From Celeribacter baekdonensis (GTDB lineage: Bacteria; Pseudomonadota; Alphaproteobacteria; Rhodobacterales; Rhodobacteraceae), in the NCBI RefSeq assembly GCF_900102315.1, contig NZ_FNBL01000004.1, forward strand, positions 62,001 through 126,000: 64,000 nucleotides of DNA. The letters run 5' to 3'. Positions 29,459 through 37,246 of this stretch are shown in pieces (the first letter of the stretch is position 1; every line of letters starts with the position of its first letter). Under the pieces are notes generated by a model. The model saw only the letters and a program-made list of their open reading frames with translations, searched no databases and was not told the origin of the DNA. A program made the position numbers and the translations under genes.

Positions 29459-30174
29459 TGGACAGCGCAGGATACACATCCCTCACCCGCATGGTTGGTT
29501 TGAACCGCGAAATGCAGGCGATCGCGAACAACATCGCCAACGTGTCCACCACCGGGTTTCGCAAAGAGGGGCTTATCTTTTCGGAACATATTTCGGCATT
29601 GGAGCGAAACGAGGACAGCCTGTCGATGGCCGAGGGCAATGTGCGCCTGACCAATGACAGTCAGGGGCCTTTGACGCCCACAAGTGGGGCCTATGATCTT
29701 GCCATCGAAGGTGACGGTTTTTTCATGATCGACACCCCCGATGGTCAGGCCCTCACGCGGGCCGGGGCATTTACCACCAATGATCAGGGCGAATTAACCA
29801 CCCATGATGGCTATCGCTTGCTCGACAATGGCGGGGCGGCGATTTTCATTCCGCCGGACGCCCAGACAGTTGCCGTGTCCTCAGACGGCACTCTCTCCGC
29901 CGATGGCCTGCCACTGTCGCAAATCGGCCTCTACATGCCGGAAGATCCCAACACGCTGACGCGCACAAACGGCGTTCGGTTCATGACCACCGGCGCGATT
30001 ATTCCGCAAGAAAATGCCGTCATTCTGCAGGGTTACGTCGAGAATTCGAACGTCAATGCGATCACAGAGGTCGCCCGGATGATCGAGGTCCAACACGCCT
30101 ACACCATGGGTCAGAAATTTATGGAGCAAGAGCATGACCGGATCCAGTCCGTCATCTCGACGCTCGGTCGTTAA
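29458..30174 (+). CDS. flgF: flagellar rod protein FlgF
   Basis: A 238-aa distal/proximal-junction rod protein. The N-terminal rod motif is NIANVSTTGFRKEG, the middle contains YDLAIEGDGFFMIDTPDGQALTRAGAF, and the C-terminal block is GYVENSNVNAITEVARMIEVQHAY. The start is the ATG overlapping the fliQ stop, preceded by GGAGG. Its length fits FlgF and distinguishes it from the longer FlgG that follows. Confidence 0.93.
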   Translation: MDSAGYTSLTRMVGLNREMQAIANNIANVSTTGFRKEGLIFSEHISALERNEDSLSMAEGNVRLTNDSQGPLTPTSGAYDLAIEGDGFFMIDTPDGQALTRAGAFTTNDQGELTTHDGYRLLDNGGAAIFIPPDAQTVAVSSDGTLSADGLPLSQIGLYMPEDPNTLTRTNGVRFMTTGAIIPQENAVILQGYVENSNVNAITEVARMIEVQHAYTMGQKFMEQEHDRIQSVISTLGR

Positions 30175-30188
30175 GGAAGGAGCCAGAC

Positions 30189-30974
30189 ATGCGTGCTCTC
30201 AAAATTGCAGCCACGGGGATGAGCGCCCAGCAGATGCGGGTGGAAACCATTTCGCAGAACCTCGCGAACATGAACACCACGGGCTACAACGCCCGGCGCG
30301 CCGAATTCGCCGATCTGCATTATCAACAAATGGCCCGTCCCGGCACAATCAACTCCGCCGACGGAACGATCCTGCCCACCGGGGTTCAACTTGGCCTTGG
30401 TGTGCGGCCCTCTTCGGTCACGGTGCAATTGGCCCAAGGGTCGTTGTCGCAAACCGGCGGCGATCTTGATCTGGCCATCGAAGGGCAAGGTTATATCGAA
30501 GTCACCCTGCCCTCTGGCCAATCCGCCTATACCCGCGACGGCGCGCTCAAACGCTCCGCCGATGGGCTGATCGTCAACTCAGACGGCTATGAGGTGGTGC
30601 CGGGCATCACCATCCCCGACGATGCGCGTTCCATTTCGATCAACGCCGAGGGCGAGGTCTACGCCTATTTCAACGACGTGATTGATCCGCAACTGCTGGG
30701 GCAATTCTCTCTTGCGGGCTTTACCAATGCCAAAGGGCTTGAGGCGATCGGCTCCAACCTCTTTCTCGAAACAACCGCATCGGGTCCGGCACTGGTTGCA
30801 TCGCCGGGCGTGAACGGGCTTGGCACTTTGCGCCAAGGTTATCTTGAGGACAGTTCCGTCGATGCCGTGCGCGAAGTCACCGAGCTGATCGAAGCCCAGC
30901 GCGGCTATGAATTGAACGCCAAAGTCATCACCGCCGCCGACCAAATGCTCTCTGCGACGACGCAAATCCGATGA
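30189..30974 (+). CDS. flgG: flagellar distal rod protein FlgG
   Basis: A 261-aa distal rod protein, the usual FlgG length. It has NLANMNTTGYNARRAEFADL, DLDLAIEGQGYIEV, and the C-terminal GYLEDSSVDAVREVTELIEAQRGYELNAKVITAADQML. AAGGAAGGAG lies upstream. The stop overlaps flgA (ATGA). Confidence 0.96.
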   Translation: MRALKIAATGMSAQQMRVETISQNLANMNTTGYNARRAEFADLHYQQMARPGTINSADGTILPTGVQLGLGVRPSSVTVQLAQGSLSQTGGDLDLAIEGQGYIEVTLPSGQSAYTRDGALKRSADGLIVNSDGYEVVPGITIPDDARSISINAEGEVYAYFNDVIDPQLLGQFSLAGFTNAKGLEAIGSNLFLETTASGPALVASPGVNGLGTLRQGYLEDSSVDAVREVTELIEAQRGYELNAKVITAADQMLSATTQIR

Positions 30975-31408
30975 TCAAACGCCTCCTCATACCCCTCATC
31001 TTGTCAATTTTGACAACGCCGGGTGTCGCCGACACAGTGGTCGCCGCACGCACCATCCGGGCACAAACTTTGCTTTTGCCCGACGATCTGACCGTGATCG
31101 AAGGTGATGTTCCGGGCACCATTACCGCCATCGAAGACGCCGTGGGTCTTGAAGCGCATGTGATGCTTTACACTGGGCGTCCGATTTCCGCCTCTGACAT
31201 CGGCCCTGCGGCCATCATCGAACGCAATCAAATTGTCTCGCTCGTCTATAGCCGTGGCGGTCTCTCTATCTATGCGGATGCGCGCGCCCTGGGCCGTGCT
31301 GGCCCCGGCGACATGCTCCGCGTCATGAACCTTTCCTCCAAAACCACCGTCTCAGGCGTCGTTGCGCCGGATGGCACCGTCCGCGTCGGCGGTTCCATCT
31401 CTCAATAG
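30971..31408 (+). CDS. flgA: flagellar P-ring chaperone FlgA
   Basis: A 145-aa periplasmic chaperone for P-ring assembly. The signal peptide is MIKRLLIPLILSILTTPGVA. The SAF-like domain contains VVAARTIRAQTLLLPDDLTVIEGDVPG and VGLEAHVMLYTGRPISASDIGP, and it ends RVMNLSSKTTVSGVVAPDGTVRVGG. It is the short form, as in other alphaproteobacteria. The P-ring gene flgI is not in the window. Confidence 0.92.
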   Translation: MIKRLLIPLILSILTTPGVADTVVAARTIRAQTLLLPDDLTVIEGDVPGTITAIEDAVGLEAHVMLYTGRPISASDIGPAAIIERNQIVSLVYSRGGLSIYADARALGRAGPGDMLRVMNLSSKTTVSGVVAPDGTVRVGGSISQ

Positions 31409-31421
31409 TCAGGATTTTCCC

Positions 31422-32147
31422 ATGCGTATGTCCCTTATCCTTCCCGCGGTTTTGACTCTCACCGCCTGCACCAGCCTCGAAGAGGTCGGGCGTCTTCCCT
31501 CATTTTCTCCCGTTGAAACCTCCGACGAAACATCTGCGATGCTCAATCCGCCCCTGCCGGAAAAAATCGAAATCCGAAGCCCGTCGGATGCCGCATCGCT
31601 TTGGAATGCCTCCCGCGGCTCGCTTTTGGGGGATCGGCGCGCGATTGAACGCGGCGACATTATGACCGTGGTGGTCGAGATCGACGACAGTGCCGAAATG
31701 TCGAACACCAGCAATCGGGGTCGCTCCGGCTCTGAATCCATGGGGGTTCCTTCTCTTTTCGGCATCCCCGAACGCATCAATTCGCAATTGCCCGATGGCG
31801 CGACAATGGGCTCCGCCGTCTCGACCAATTCCACCTCCGCCTCTTCGGGCAATGGCAGCGTCAAGCGCAATGAAAAGCTCAAACTTCTTGTCGCGGCAAC
31901 GATTGTCGATGTGCTGCCCAATGGCGTTTTGCACATCAAAGGTTCGCAAGAAGTGCGTGTGAATTTTGAAATTCGTGAGCTTTTGGTCGAAGGCTATGTG
32001 CGCCCCGAAGACATCACGCGCCAAAACGAAATCACCTATGACAAAATCGCCTCTGCCCGCATTTCTTATGGCGGCCGGGGTCAGATATCTCAGGTGCAAC
32101 AACCCCGCTATGGGCAACAAATTGCGGACATCGTTTTGCCGTTCTAA
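31422..32147 (+). CDS. flgH: flagellar L-ring lipoprotein FlgH
   Basis: A 241-aa outer-membrane lipoprotein forming the L-ring bushing. The lipobox is LTLTAC. The family core includes RGSLLGDRRAIERGDIMTVVVEIDDSAEMSNTSNR and, near the C-terminus, GSQEVRVNFEIRELLVEGYVRPEDITRQNEI and ISYGGRG. The ATG at 31422 is chosen; 31428 is possible. It is in the flgB operon, 12 nt from fliL1. Confidence 0.95.
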   Translation: MRMSLILPAVLTLTACTSLEEVGRLPSFSPVETSDETSAMLNPPLPEKIEIRSPSDAASLWNASRGSLLGDRRAIERGDIMTVVVEIDDSAEMSNTSNRGRSGSESMGVPSLFGIPERINSQLPDGATMGSAVSTNSTSASSGNGSVKRNEKLKLLVAATIVDVLPNGVLHIKGSQEVRVNFEIRELLVEGYVRPEDITRQNEITYDKIASARISYGGRGQISQVQQPRYGQQIADIVLPF

Positions 32148-32158
32148 AGGAGAGTCCC

Positions 32159-32668
32159 GTGATCAAAAAACTACTCCCCATTCTGCTGGCTCTCGTTGGG
32201 CTTGGTGCGGGTGTTGGCGGCGGGCTGATGCTGCGCCCGGACCCGGAAATTGTTGCCATTGATCCTTGTGGCGACACTGAGGCCGCCACACTCCCTGACG
32301 CAGAGCATGGTGGTGACGAAGAGGCGCCCCCTGAAAACACTGCATTTGAGTATGTGAAACTGAACAACCAATTCGTGATCCCCGATCTTGACGGAGGGCG
32401 AGTGACTGCGATGGTTGTGCTCTCGCTGAGCCTTGAGGCCACAACGGGCAGTCGCGAAGCGATCTATGCCCGCGAACCAAAATTGCGCGATGCGTTCCTT
32501 CAGGTGCTGTTTGATCATGCCAATACGGGTGGATTTAAAGGCGCGTTTACCGACAGCAGCACGATGAACGCCCTGCGGCGTGCCTTGGTTGAGGTGGCTC
32601 AAAAAACCATTGGGTCACAGATCAACGATGTTTTGGTAATCGACATTGTACGCCAAGACATTGGCTAA
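32159..32668 (+). CDS. fliL: FliL-family protein, paralogue 1
   Basis: A 169-aa inner-membrane protein. The N-terminal hydrophobic helix (residues 5-25) precedes an acidic linker and a periplasmic FliL domain: FEYVKLNNQFVIPDL, LSLSLEATTG, PKLRDAFLQVLFDHAN and the ending INDVLVIDIVRQDIG. FliL surrounds the stator and supports motor torque. It begins with GTG preceded by AAGGAGAG. A second FliL-type gene lies at 41658-42158, so the roles may be split. Confidence 0.82.
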   Translation: MIKKLLPILLALVGLGAGVGGGLMLRPDPEIVAIDPCGDTEAATLPDAEHGGDEEAPPENTAFEYVKLNNQFVIPDLDGGRVTAMVVLSLSLEATTGSREAIYAREPKLRDAFLQVLFDHANTGGFKGAFTDSSTMNALRRALVEVAQKTIGSQINDVLVIDIVRQDIG

Positions 32669-32683
32669 ACGCACGGACCGGCG

Positions 32684-33055
32684 TCACATCTTTCCGGTGT
32701 GGCGCTCGGTGAGGCGGTCCAAAGCATCCTTTTTACCGAAAGCCTTCCGGGTTTGCCCAAGCTGAGTCTCACGCCGTTCAGCGATCTGCGCCAAGTCCCT
32801 CAAAGCTTGGCGCTTTTCCTTTTCAACCCATCTGTGCCATGCGGTATCCGCGCCCATCAGGCTCGCCATGTCAAACCCATCAGACGCCCCAACATGTTGA
32901 ACACGTTGCGCACGGGCCGCGTCGATCTCTCGCAATCTCGCCTTTGGCCCCTCTTCTTCACGCTTGATCGCGGCAAGTTTGGCCAGCTCTGCAGTCAAGG
33001 ACAGCTCCGCAATCTCCTTAAGGCTTCTGAGTTTTTTGAGATCTTTGGACATCAT
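32684..33055 (-). CDS. small coiled-coil protein, FliJ-like candidate
   Basis: A 123-aa charged, almost fully helical protein. It has Lys/Arg/Glu/Ala-rich heptads (LKKLRSLKEIAELSLTAELAKLAAIKREEE) and a second helix (KEKRQALRDLAQIAERRETQLGQTRKAFGKKDALDRL), with no membrane segment. It overlaps flhB (ATGA) and is last in the flagellar minus-strand unit. Size, composition and place match FliJ, the export-ATPase stalk and chaperone-escort protein, but sequence similarity is too weak to assert it. Confidence 0.6.
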   Translation of the reverse strand: MMSKDLKKLRSLKEIAELSLTAELAKLAAIKREEEGPKARLREIDAARAQRVQHVGASDGFDMASLMGADTAWHRWVEKEKRQALRDLAQIAERRETQLGQTRKAFGKKDALDRLTERHTGKM

Positions 33056-34149
33056 TTACCGCCAAATTGGGTTTTCATCTTTTTGCGCATGGCTTCGGCA
33101 AAGCGGATTGAGGCCGCAACCGCGCGATAATGTTCGGGCAGAATCTGGTCGCCAATTTCCACCGTCGCATACAAAGCGCGCGCCGTTGGCGGATCGCTGT
33201 GAATTGGGATCGCGTTCTCGTTGGCCACTTCGCGAATGCGCGCAGCAATGTCATCCACGCCCTTGGCCACGCAAACAGGCGCACCGCCTGCCATGCGGTC
33301 CCATTTCAATGCCACAGCATAATGAGTTGGGTTCACAACGATCACATCCGCTTTGGGCACATCCGCCAGCATTTGGTTCATCACGATGTCATAGCCTTTT
33401 TGACGCCGCTTTTGTTTGAAATGCGGATCGCCCTCCTGATCCTTCGATTCATCCGTCATTTCCTTGCGGGACATACGGTGTTTGCGAATATGTTCGGTGT
33501 ATTGAAACAGAAAATCCACACCGCCGATCAGGGCAGAAATCACCAAAACAATCGTCATGAAGCCAATCACCAGCTTAACCAATGTCGTCGTCACCATGCC
33601 GGGGCTGAGCGACACCGTCGCCAAGATTTCTGGAAGTTTTGAATAGAGATAAAACCCAAGCACGATCGAGTAGATCAACAATTTGAAAAAGCTTTTGGCG
33701 AATTCAAACAGGCCAGAACGTCCAAATTTGTTTTTGGCGTTCGAAATGGGTGAGATTTTTGAGAGTTTCGGCTCAAGCTTGCTGGGTGCAAAAATCATCG
33801 ACCGGGTGGCAAAAACAGTCGTCAGAGCCAAAACCGCCGGAATGGCGAACCATGGCAGTAAGTTTCCCCCGATGGAGGTCATAAGGCCCAACGTCCAGGG
33901 GCGCCCCGACCCGTCAAACCACGCCTGCGCATTCAGATCGGCATTGGCCATAAGCGATTGTAGCGTGGTGCCCATGCCTTGCAGGCTGGTCGCGCCAAGC
34001 CCCATCGCGGCAATGATAAATCCGAAATAGGCTGCGGCTGTGGTCAGGTCGTTTGAGCGGGGAACCTCACCTTTTTTGCGCGCATCATCAAGTCGCTTTT
34101 GCGACGGTTCATATTGCTTATCACTGTCATCATCGCCCTGTGCCATCAT
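33052..34149 (-). CDS. flhB: flagellar export substrate-specificity protein FlhB
   Basis: A 365-aa export-gate protein with four membrane helices and a cytoplasmic domain that self-cleaves in NPTH (N273-H276, in VIVVNPTHYAVALKW) to switch from hook to filament export. The N-terminus (DKQYEPSQKRLDDARKKGEVPRSNDL) is characteristic. It overlaps fliR upstream and the FliJ-like gene downstream, both by ATGA. Confidence 0.96.
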   Translation of the reverse strand: MMAQGDDDSDKQYEPSQKRLDDARKKGEVPRSNDLTTAAAYFGFIIAAMGLGATSLQGMGTTLQSLMANADLNAQAWFDGSGRPWTLGLMTSIGGNLLPWFAIPAVLALTTVFATRSMIFAPSKLEPKLSKISPISNAKNKFGRSGLFEFAKSFFKLLIYSIVLGFYLYSKLPEILATVSLSPGMVTTTLVKLVIGFMTIVLVISALIGGVDFLFQYTEHIRKHRMSRKEMTDESKDQEGDPHFKQKRRQKGYDIVMNQMLADVPKADVIVVNPTHYAVALKWDRMAGGAPVCVAKGVDDIAARIREVANENAIPIHSDPPTARALYATVEIGDQILPEHYRAVAASIRFAEAMRKKMKTQFGGK

Positions 34150-34922
34150 GGCCCTCCGAACGGATCAATGAGCAGTTGCGCAAAGCCTGAGCGCCACGTT
34201 TCAAGCAGGATCGGTGCCGTGGCAAACAGCAACAAAAGACCGCCAAGTGTGATCGCTGGCGCACCGACAAAGGCGACCATCAATTGCGGCATCGCGCGGT
34301 TAATCACGCCCAGCGCTACGTTGTAGATCAGCGATCCAACGACAAACGGGGCGGCAAGAGTGAACGAGATCGAGAAGGCTTTCGAGACATGTCCCACCCC
34401 CCAGACCATTACATCCCGAGGCGCGACGAAGAGGCCGGGGGGGAAATAGTCGTAGGACAGGATCAACACTTCGGCCACGCGCACATGCAGGCCAAGCATT
34501 ACCGCCAGTGCCAGACCGGAAACGGACAAAAGGTGCCCGATGGCGGGCTGGGCCTCGACGGAACCGCCTCCGAAAATCTGCGACAAGGATGTGGATTGTG
34601 CCACCATCGTTCCTGCGATCTGAAGCGCCATCACGAAGATCCTGAGCGCCAAGCCGAGCAAGAGCCCGGAAATCACTTCGGTCAAGACACCTTTTGCCAG
34701 GCCCGACGGCATCAAAGCCAAGGTTTGAAGTTGCGGCGCGACGGCCGGGAAAACGATCACCGTAAAACAAATGGCCAGAACCAATCGCACGCGCTCCGGG
34801 ATGGACCGTTCGCCAAAGGCGGGAAGAACGGCCATGACCGCACCGACGCGTAGAAACACCAGAAATGCAATGGCGAACCCTGTCTGGCTCAATCCAATCA
34901 GATCGCCAAGCTCTACCGTCAT
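34146..34922 (-). CDS. fliR: flagellar export gate protein FliR
   Basis: A 258-aa inner-membrane export-gate subunit with about six hydrophobic helices. Recognisable parts are AFLVFLRVGAVMAVLPAFGERSIPERVRLVLA at the N-terminus and GGLLLLFATAPILLETW near the end. It overlaps flhA and flhB by ATGA. Confidence 0.93.
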   Translation of the reverse strand: MTVELGDLIGLSQTGFAIAFLVFLRVGAVMAVLPAFGERSIPERVRLVLAICFTVIVFPAVAPQLQTLALMPSGLAKGVLTEVISGLLLGLALRIFVMALQIAGTMVAQSTSLSQIFGGGSVEAQPAIGHLLSVSGLALAVMLGLHVRVAEVLILSYDYFPPGLFVAPRDVMVWGVGHVSKAFSISFTLAAPFVVGSLIYNVALGVINRAMPQLMVAFVGAPAITLGGLLLLFATAPILLETWRSGFAQLLIDPFGGP

Positions 34923-37009
34923 GCGGGCACCAATCCGACGAGGGAGGGCTTGGCATCCGTTCCGATTTCCTCAAACGAATAAACCGGGTTGTGGATGCCT
35001 TGTGCGGACAAAACCGTGCGCAGGAACCGCCGACGGCGCGTCGAAGTTACGATACCCGGATAAATCCCAGTTTCACCCGCTTTGGCGATTTTATCCGCCA
35101 TGGTTTTGGCAAGTTTATTAAACTCTGCGGGCGGCAATGCGACATCGGTACTCCCGCGCTCTCCCTCGATTTGGTAGGTCGTGAACCGATCTTCCCATTC
35201 CGGCGCAAGCTGCAAAAGCGGCAGGGTCCCATCTTCGCGCTTGATCTCAGAAATCAGTTGGAATCCAAGGCGTTGACGAACGTGCTCACAGATAGATTCC
35301 GCTGTGGAATGGGCCCCGCGAGCCTCGGAAATCGACTCGAGAATCAGCGCCATGTTTCGAATGGACACCCGTTCCTCAAGCAACAGCCTAAGCACGGAGA
35401 GTAACAAATCCATCGGGACCCGCTCCGGGATCATGTCATTGAGCAGCTTTTGGTTGGCCTCAGCCCGCCTTGTGTCTGACAGGTTACTCATTTCATCCAG
35501 CAACCTGCGCAGAGATTTCATCGTCAAGAGACGTGGGAAATTGCGCTTGATCACTTCGAGGAGATGCGTGGCCAAGACTTCGGTCGCACTCACAACCGTG
35601 CATCCCATCAATGCGGCGTCTTCTTTTTTGGACGGATCAATCCAACGGGCAGGCGCACCATATACAGGCTCAGACACGTCTTCACCGAGAGGCAATCCAC
35701 GTGCGTCACCGTAGACAAGGGCCAAAGCCTGATCTTTGCGCAAGCGGTCACGGGCCTGTTCCACCCCCTGGATTCGAACAACATATGTGCCCGCTGGCAG
35801 GGTCGGATCATCGGTCAGACGAATTTCAGGCAGAATGAGACCAAACACGGTGGCAACGTGATTGCGCATGTTCACGATACGGGCATCAAGGCCTGTCTGT
35901 TGGTCAAGAACCATGGCGACAAGATCTGGGGCAAACTCAACATGGATGTCATCAAGATCCAGAATATCGCCCATGGACTCTGGTTTTTCTGCCTCTGCGC
36001 TTGCCTTGACCTCTTGTTTCGTTTGCTCTTTTGCCTCTTCGTCATTCTTGCGCGCCATATAATAAGCGCTTCCGCCCAAGATCGCAGCCCCGCCGATGAA
36101 TGGGACAAAAGGCAGGCCGGGGACAAAAGCAAAGAGAGTCATCAACACTGCAACGGTATAGAGCGCGGGCGGATACCTACCCAGTTGGCGGAAGAGCGCA
36201 AGATCGGCAGCGCCGCTTGTCCCTCCCTTTGCGAGAAGAAGCGCGGCGGCGATAGAAATGATAACCGAAGGGATTTGACTGACCAAACCATCTCCGATTG
36301 TCAAAATCGCATAGGTTTCAAAGGCTTTCCCAATTGGCATGTCATGCACGACCACGCCAATGACCAATCCCATAATGATATTCATAAGGGTGATCAAAAG
36401 GCCCGCAACCGCATCACCTTTCACGAATTTCGAGGCCCCATCCAATGAACCAAAGAAGGTGGTTTCTGCCAGTTCCAGCTCGCGACGGAGTTTGGCTTGT
36501 TCGTGGGTGATCGCGCCGGCGGAAAGGTCGGCATCAATGGCAAGTTGACGTCCGGGCATGCCGTCCAATGCAAACCGAGCGCCAACCTCCGCCATCCGGC
36601 CAGCACCTTTGGTGATCACCATGAAGTTCACAATCAACAAGACCGTAAAGACAACCAGACCAAGCAAGACCGAGCCGCTCATCACAAAGCTTGCAAACCC
36701 TTCGATGACATTTCCGGCAGCATTTGTACCGGTATGCCCTTGGCCAATGATGAGTTTTGTAGAGGACACGTTGAGTGACAAGCGCAACATCAGACTCGCC
36801 AAAAGAACAGTGGGAAAGGCCGAAAAATCCAGCGGTCGTTCAATAAAAAGCGTGACGGTAAAAATAAGGATGGCAAGCGCGAAGCTTGTGGCGAGGCCAA
36901 GGTCGAGAATCCATGACGGCACTGGCAAGACCATCATGACAATGACCACCATGAGTGCCAGCGCCAATAAGATTGTGGGTTTGAATATTTCTTTGAGGCT
37001 AAAGGTCAT
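34919..37009 (-). CDS. flhA: flagellar export apparatus protein FlhA
   Basis: A 696-aa nonameric export-gate protein. Eight N-terminal membrane helices contain the FHIPEP-type region (RLSLNVSSTKLIIGQGHTGTNAAGNVIEGF, then GMPGRQLAIDADLSAGAI). The large cytoplasmic domain binds chaperone-substrate complexes. GAGG precedes the ATG. A 237-bp gap separates it from the upstream 807-aa gene, so it may have its own promoter as well as read-through. Confidence 0.96.
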   Translation of the reverse strand: MTFSLKEIFKPTILLALALMVVIVMMVLPVPSWILDLGLATSFALAILIFTVTLFIERPLDFSAFPTVLLASLMLRLSLNVSSTKLIIGQGHTGTNAAGNVIEGFASFVMSGSVLLGLVVFTVLLIVNFMVITKGAGRMAEVGARFALDGMPGRQLAIDADLSAGAITHEQAKLRRELELAETTFFGSLDGASKFVKGDAVAGLLITLMNIIMGLVIGVVVHDMPIGKAFETYAILTIGDGLVSQIPSVIISIAAALLLAKGGTSGAADLALFRQLGRYPPALYTVAVLMTLFAFVPGLPFVPFIGGAAILGGSAYYMARKNDEEAKEQTKQEVKASAEAEKPESMGDILDLDDIHVEFAPDLVAMVLDQQTGLDARIVNMRNHVATVFGLILPEIRLTDDPTLPAGTYVVRIQGVEQARDRLRKDQALALVYGDARGLPLGEDVSEPVYGAPARWIDPSKKEDAALMGCTVVSATEVLATHLLEVIKRNFPRLLTMKSLRRLLDEMSNLSDTRRAEANQKLLNDMIPERVPMDLLLSVLRLLLEERVSIRNMALILESISEARGAHSTAESICEHVRQRLGFQLISEIKREDGTLPLLQLAPEWEDRFTTYQIEGERGSTDVALPPAEFNKLAKTMADKIAKAGETGIYPGIVTSTRRRRFLRTVLSAQGIHNPVYSFEEIGTDAKPSLVGLVPA

Positions 37010-37091
37010 CGCGCTACCTCAAAAAAGTAAAAATCCAATAGAGGGAATTGGGTGACACGATTTGGGAGGTGTGGTTTGAAGCATCGCGATT

Positions 37092-37132
37092 GAGTGCTGT
37101 CTGCAACACTCTGGTCTGAAAGAAAATCAGAC
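37092..37132. repeat. paired small inverted repeats upstream of flhA
   Basis: In the 237-bp gap before flhA, GAGTG (37092-37096) pairs with CACTC (37107-37111), and GTCTGA (37114-37119) pairs with TCAGAC (37127-37132). They may be operator half-sites or weak RNA stems. No CtrA-like box or clear sigma-54 element was found in the gap. Confidence 0.3.
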
Positions 37133-37246
37133 ACTTTGGAAATAAACCATATTCTCATTGTCTGCTGCAATTCTTGCTACTGTTTCAACGAGACTATGGT
37201 GAACGTGGTTTACAAAGAGTGTACGCGAGCCAAACGTTTCATATTT

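Noticed and set aside
37010-37246. Possible sigma-54 or CtrA promoter of flhA
   Set aside because: No TTAA-N7-TTAA box and no convincing GG-N10-GC element was found.
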